Assembly (NCBI RefSeq): GCF_963678635.1
Contig: NC_087067.1
Location: 54,797,456 to 54,861,455 of the forward strand
DNA from: Symsagittifera roscoffensis
Lineage: Eukaryota > Xenacoelomorpha > Acoela > Convolutidae
Length of the DNA: 64,000 nucleotides
Reading direction: 5' to 3'
The position numbers and the translations under genes were made by a program. Below are positions 60,937 through 64,000 of this stretch, piece after piece (position 1 is the first letter of the stretch; the number at the start of each line of letters is the position of its first letter). Below the pieces are notes generated by a model, which ran no database searches, was not told the DNA's origin, and saw nothing but the letters and a program-made list of their open reading frames with translations.

Positions 60937-61026
60937 CGTTGGGGGGACTCGAACCTACGCCTGGGGGGGGGGGGGTTGCTGGAGCTAGATTTGTGCTTTA
61001 GCTTAGACCGCTCAGCCATTTGTTTC
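60937..61026 (-). pseudogene. tRNA-like pseudogene or tRNA-derived repeat head
   Basis: On the minus strand an A box TGGCTGAGCGG (61,018-61,009) and a B box GGTTCGAGTCC (60,955-60,945) match the RNA polymerase III internal promoter consensus. Their spacing suits a Leu/Ser-type tRNA with a long variable arm. The acceptor strands do not pair, the T stem has mismatches, and a run of 13 C (minus strand; G run at 60,963-60,975) lies between the boxes. No anticodon loop with T33 could be drawn. Not a functional tRNA. Confidence 0.55.
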
Positions 61027-61062
61027 TATTTAGCTTTGGTTTTACTGCCTTTATAGTTCCAA

Positions 61063-63985
61063 CTAACATATGCTTTCATACTTGCAGTTCAAGTGGGAAC
61101 ATCCTCGGGCCCTAAAGGAACAAGTACCGGAGCGAGTTTTACGAGAGGACGAATCTCCTGTAGCGGTTTTCAGTAACGCGGAGCAGGCGATCGCATCTTT
61201 GCCAAAATTCAGGCTCAAGAAACGTGCTAGGGCGTAGTATCTACGAGGTCTACTTTCCTCTACATACCAAGCATTATATTCAGATTTGAGGTCATGCTCG
61301 GCGCTTGCAATGGTCGAAATGATCGTTTGTTTCTTCTGAGAGAACACGCACGGTATGCTGTCACACTAAGAATTGCTAGGGCGCAGGTACCTCAAGTTCA
61401 TTTGGGTCACTCCCCTCAGGTAGAAGAGGACGTGCATTCAAAGACAGTTGAACGAGGCAGTAAGTTATCTGGAGAACTTCTTCAGATGTTTTGCGAGGTG
61501 TGAGTTTCGAGTAAAACACTTTCATGCAAACACGTACAAGGCGTTCATACGAAACAACATGGTATTTCCATTCTATACCTTTATGTACAAGAAGGGCGGG
61601 TGCACAGAAGAAGCTCTCTCGTAGCGCCGACAAAGTTCATTCCATTGTCAGAACAGTTAATTGATGGGGTTGCACCTAACCCTTCTACTTCCATTACGCA
61701 AGAGTTAGCGTCTTTGACGGAAGAACTTCTATGTGGAATTATCTTGTGGTCAAACAAGTAAACAAAAATGCCCAACGTTTCTCGTAACTCTGGCGAAAAA
61801 GGTTATATAGAAGGGTCCGGAGTAGTCTACGCCGCAGTAATTGAACGGCGCCTGGCGAGATCCCAAGCGCTCGACTGGCAGTTCGGACATTAACGGTCTG
61901 ACGATTTTCACCTTACGTTTACGACAAATAACGCTATTAAGTTCAATGTTGCGATTTAAGGATTTTTGAGATGCACAATATAACTGGATGACGGAGCGTA
62001 GAAAGAACGTCCATAGATTGATGCTCATGTTTGTGGTGCAGATGATTTACAAAAAATTTAACTAAGGAATGACGATAACCAAGTATGATGTGATTTTTGT
62101 TTCTGACTTTTACGTCAGAAAGACGGCTTATGCGGCCTGTTGACCGGAGATCACTACCAGGACCGATAAAAGAGGAGAGTGTTGCAATAAAAATTGTGAT
62201 TTTCACTTGTTTCTCAGAATTTAGTCTTTTGAATTCTGTCGCGAATGCTTCCTTTTGCGAGAAAAGCGAAAGGTTCATTTTTGAAATTCGAGCGCAGGAG
62301 GTTTAACAATTCTAAGTGTTGCTTCACGGTAATGACGGAACTTAGGATTCAATCTGAGGATGAATGCTACGGTGCGTAACAGCTTAACAAAAGAGCTGTA
62401 TTGAGGCCAATTGATAACGGGTTCTTTTGGTGACGGGTTTGCGACGAAATTTGATGCGGTATCAATAGCATCGCCAACGGGATCTTCGAGTCTTGTTTTT
62501 GTGACTACCTCAACATTCGGACAGAACAGCCAGTCTCGGGTTTTTAGGAAGCCTGTACCTTGGGTCTAGCTGCTGTCTTTTGATGCCCATGTGCCCGTGT
62601 CTGCCGGATTGTTACCGGTGTCGACATGAAACCACTCGTACACACGTATGAGGTGGTGACTTCAAGAATTTTGCCTGCTCGGTTTGCGACAAAACTGGTT
62701 GCTTCCATGACGAATGGAGCCACTGGAGGACGGTGGTGCTGTATGTCCACTTGAGGACATCGTTGATCAGGATAGTAAGTGGTTTAAAAATATCCTCTTT
62801 GAGGCGTGTGGCCAATTGGGCAGCTTGCAATTGTAGTTTAGGGATAGACTTAGCCTTCATTGGTGCTACTCGCGCGTTACCCAGAATGTCGGAGAGTTTG
62901 GTCTCTTGAGTTTCCAAAGTGCGCGCGCGCGAAGAAATCTAACTGCACAGGAGACCGCTGACGAACTGCCGCCAAACATATATAATTCAATTTTGTCAAC
63001 TGCAGACAGCAAATATCAGCGTGGAATTGTTAGCTGTCATGAGATAGGTAGGCCGGAACGCCATTGGAGGAACTTTTTACTCAAGGTTTCTTGAAGGGGG
63101 TCATCCCATTGCTGACCACTGATTCTCCAAATTTCCATCAATATGAGACGTCCTCTCACAGTGTATGGAGCGGTCAACCCAATAGGGTCGAAGACTGAGT
63201 AGACAAAGCTTAGAGCCGTGCGCTGTGTAACATTGTGTTTCAACTCTCTGTTCACACATCGGCTGACAACATTTTAAACCTAGTACATGTGATGCCTTAT
63301 CTTCACTGCCTAAAACTTCTTTAACCTGACTTAATTTGTCGCTCCCAATCTCAAAACTTCTATAAGTTCTTTACTTATTTTCACTGCTTCTTCAGGGTGT
63401 TTGAAAGAATCAAGGTAACCGTCCAAGGAAAGAAGTTTTGCATCACTGCAGAAGCTGCTTCTGGAAATTTGCTTGATTGCCACGAGCAGTTTTCTGAATT
63501 GCGAAATTTGCACATGTGGGAGAGGCCCGAGCTGCGAAAATATGTCCGGTGTATTGGTACGTTACCAAATCATTTGAGGTATCCTCCCGCCACAGGAATC
63601 GCAGTTATGGTTGATTAACTTCCAACACACCAACCTGAAGAAATATTCCTTCTATATCAGCAGATACAGCATACTTATGCTGACAGAACCTCATTAGAAC
63701 TGCTAGAAGATTTTGAAGCAAGTCCAGAAGTGCTTAATTAGGGAAGATCCATAAAAAATGGATGCTCCATTCAGGACGCGCCGAGCTTTTCACGGCTGGT
63801 TGGGGTTCATCACTGGGTGGTGAGGAAGACACCAATCCCTCGCGGATCGGTTTCTGTGGCATTAACTTAAACTGCATACCCTTTGTCATATTCATCACGA
63901 TTTGTTTTTGCGTATGATTCTTGAGTGTTTCGTCTTTGTCTAAACGTTTTTTCAAAGACTTGAACTGAGCCAACGCGTAAAAAAA
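61063..63985 (-). pseudogene. BEL/Pao retrotransposon pol remnant
   Basis: Reading 5' to 3' on the minus strand: RT N-terminal part (63,973-63,734); RT core with KYAVSADIEG at 63,675-63,649, an in-frame TAA at 63,607-63,605 and SPTCANFAIQKT near 63,510; a catalytic region reading LDGYLDSFKHPEEA, in which the usual second Asp is Gly (63,420-63,418); the Pao A17-type region with FVYSVFDPIGLTAP (63,255-63,037); RNase H (62,917-62,544, with a frame change); the integrase zinc-binding and core parts (62,278-61,581) with a Cys-x2-Cys and SDNGMNF, Asp at 61,649-61,647; the integrase end with NARPLLPEGSDPNELE (61,633-61,376); and a C-terminal tail to 61,063. Several frames are used and stops are present, so it is dead. 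No LTRs were found; the 5' end runs off the window. Confidence 0.85.
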
Positions 63986-64000
63986 CGTTTGTTGACTCTG

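Noticed and set aside
60937-61026. Functional tRNA-Leu or tRNA-Ser gene
   Set aside because: The acceptor strands do not pair, the T stem has mismatches and there is no acceptable anticodon loop.

Overview
The window looks like nuclear DNA of an animal. It carries decayed BEL/Pao and Ty3/gypsy retroelement genes (BEL/Pao elements are known only from metazoans), AT-rich non-coding DNA, minisatellites, and no bacterial gene organisation. The clade cannot be fixed from the sequence. All calls were made by reading; no alignment or search was run.

Left part (1-29,706): two copies, lying in the same direction, of a large composite mobile element. Each copy has a central Ty3/gypsy-type pol on the + strand, flanked by inverted arms of several kb. 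The arms carry decayed copies of one unrecognised protein gene (called orfX here) pointing outward, and 26-bp minisatellites at the outer ends. Copy E1 (about 240-11,583) keeps the RT catalytic motif but has no env-like region. Copy E2 (11,584-29,706) has lost the RT core through a 1,386-bp deletion but keeps a decayed env-like frame. Both are dead. From 29,707 to 32,124 there is AT-rich DNA with short inverted and tandem repeats and no gene.

Middle part (32,125-57,350, minus strand): one giant low-complexity reading frame rich in Ser, Thr and Gly, built from hundreds of 51-bp (17-residue) units. 19.8 kb of it is open without a break. The last 5.4 kb is disturbed by single-base indels and a 200-N gap, most likely assembly errors. 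If joined, it would encode about 8,400 residues. It has zones: an N-terminal part with one Lys per unit, a neutral more diverged part, and three conserved His-rich non-repeat islands. There is no start ATG at its 5' end, so at least one upstream exon is expected. Composition suggests a secreted mucin-, glue- or silk-like structural protein, but nothing in the sequence proves that.

Right part (57,364-64,000): AT-rich intergenic DNA with one small candidate ORF, a 132-bp MITE-like element, a tRNA-like pseudogene with a 13-G run, and a BEL/Pao pol remnant on the minus strand with stops, frame changes and a lost catalytic Asp.
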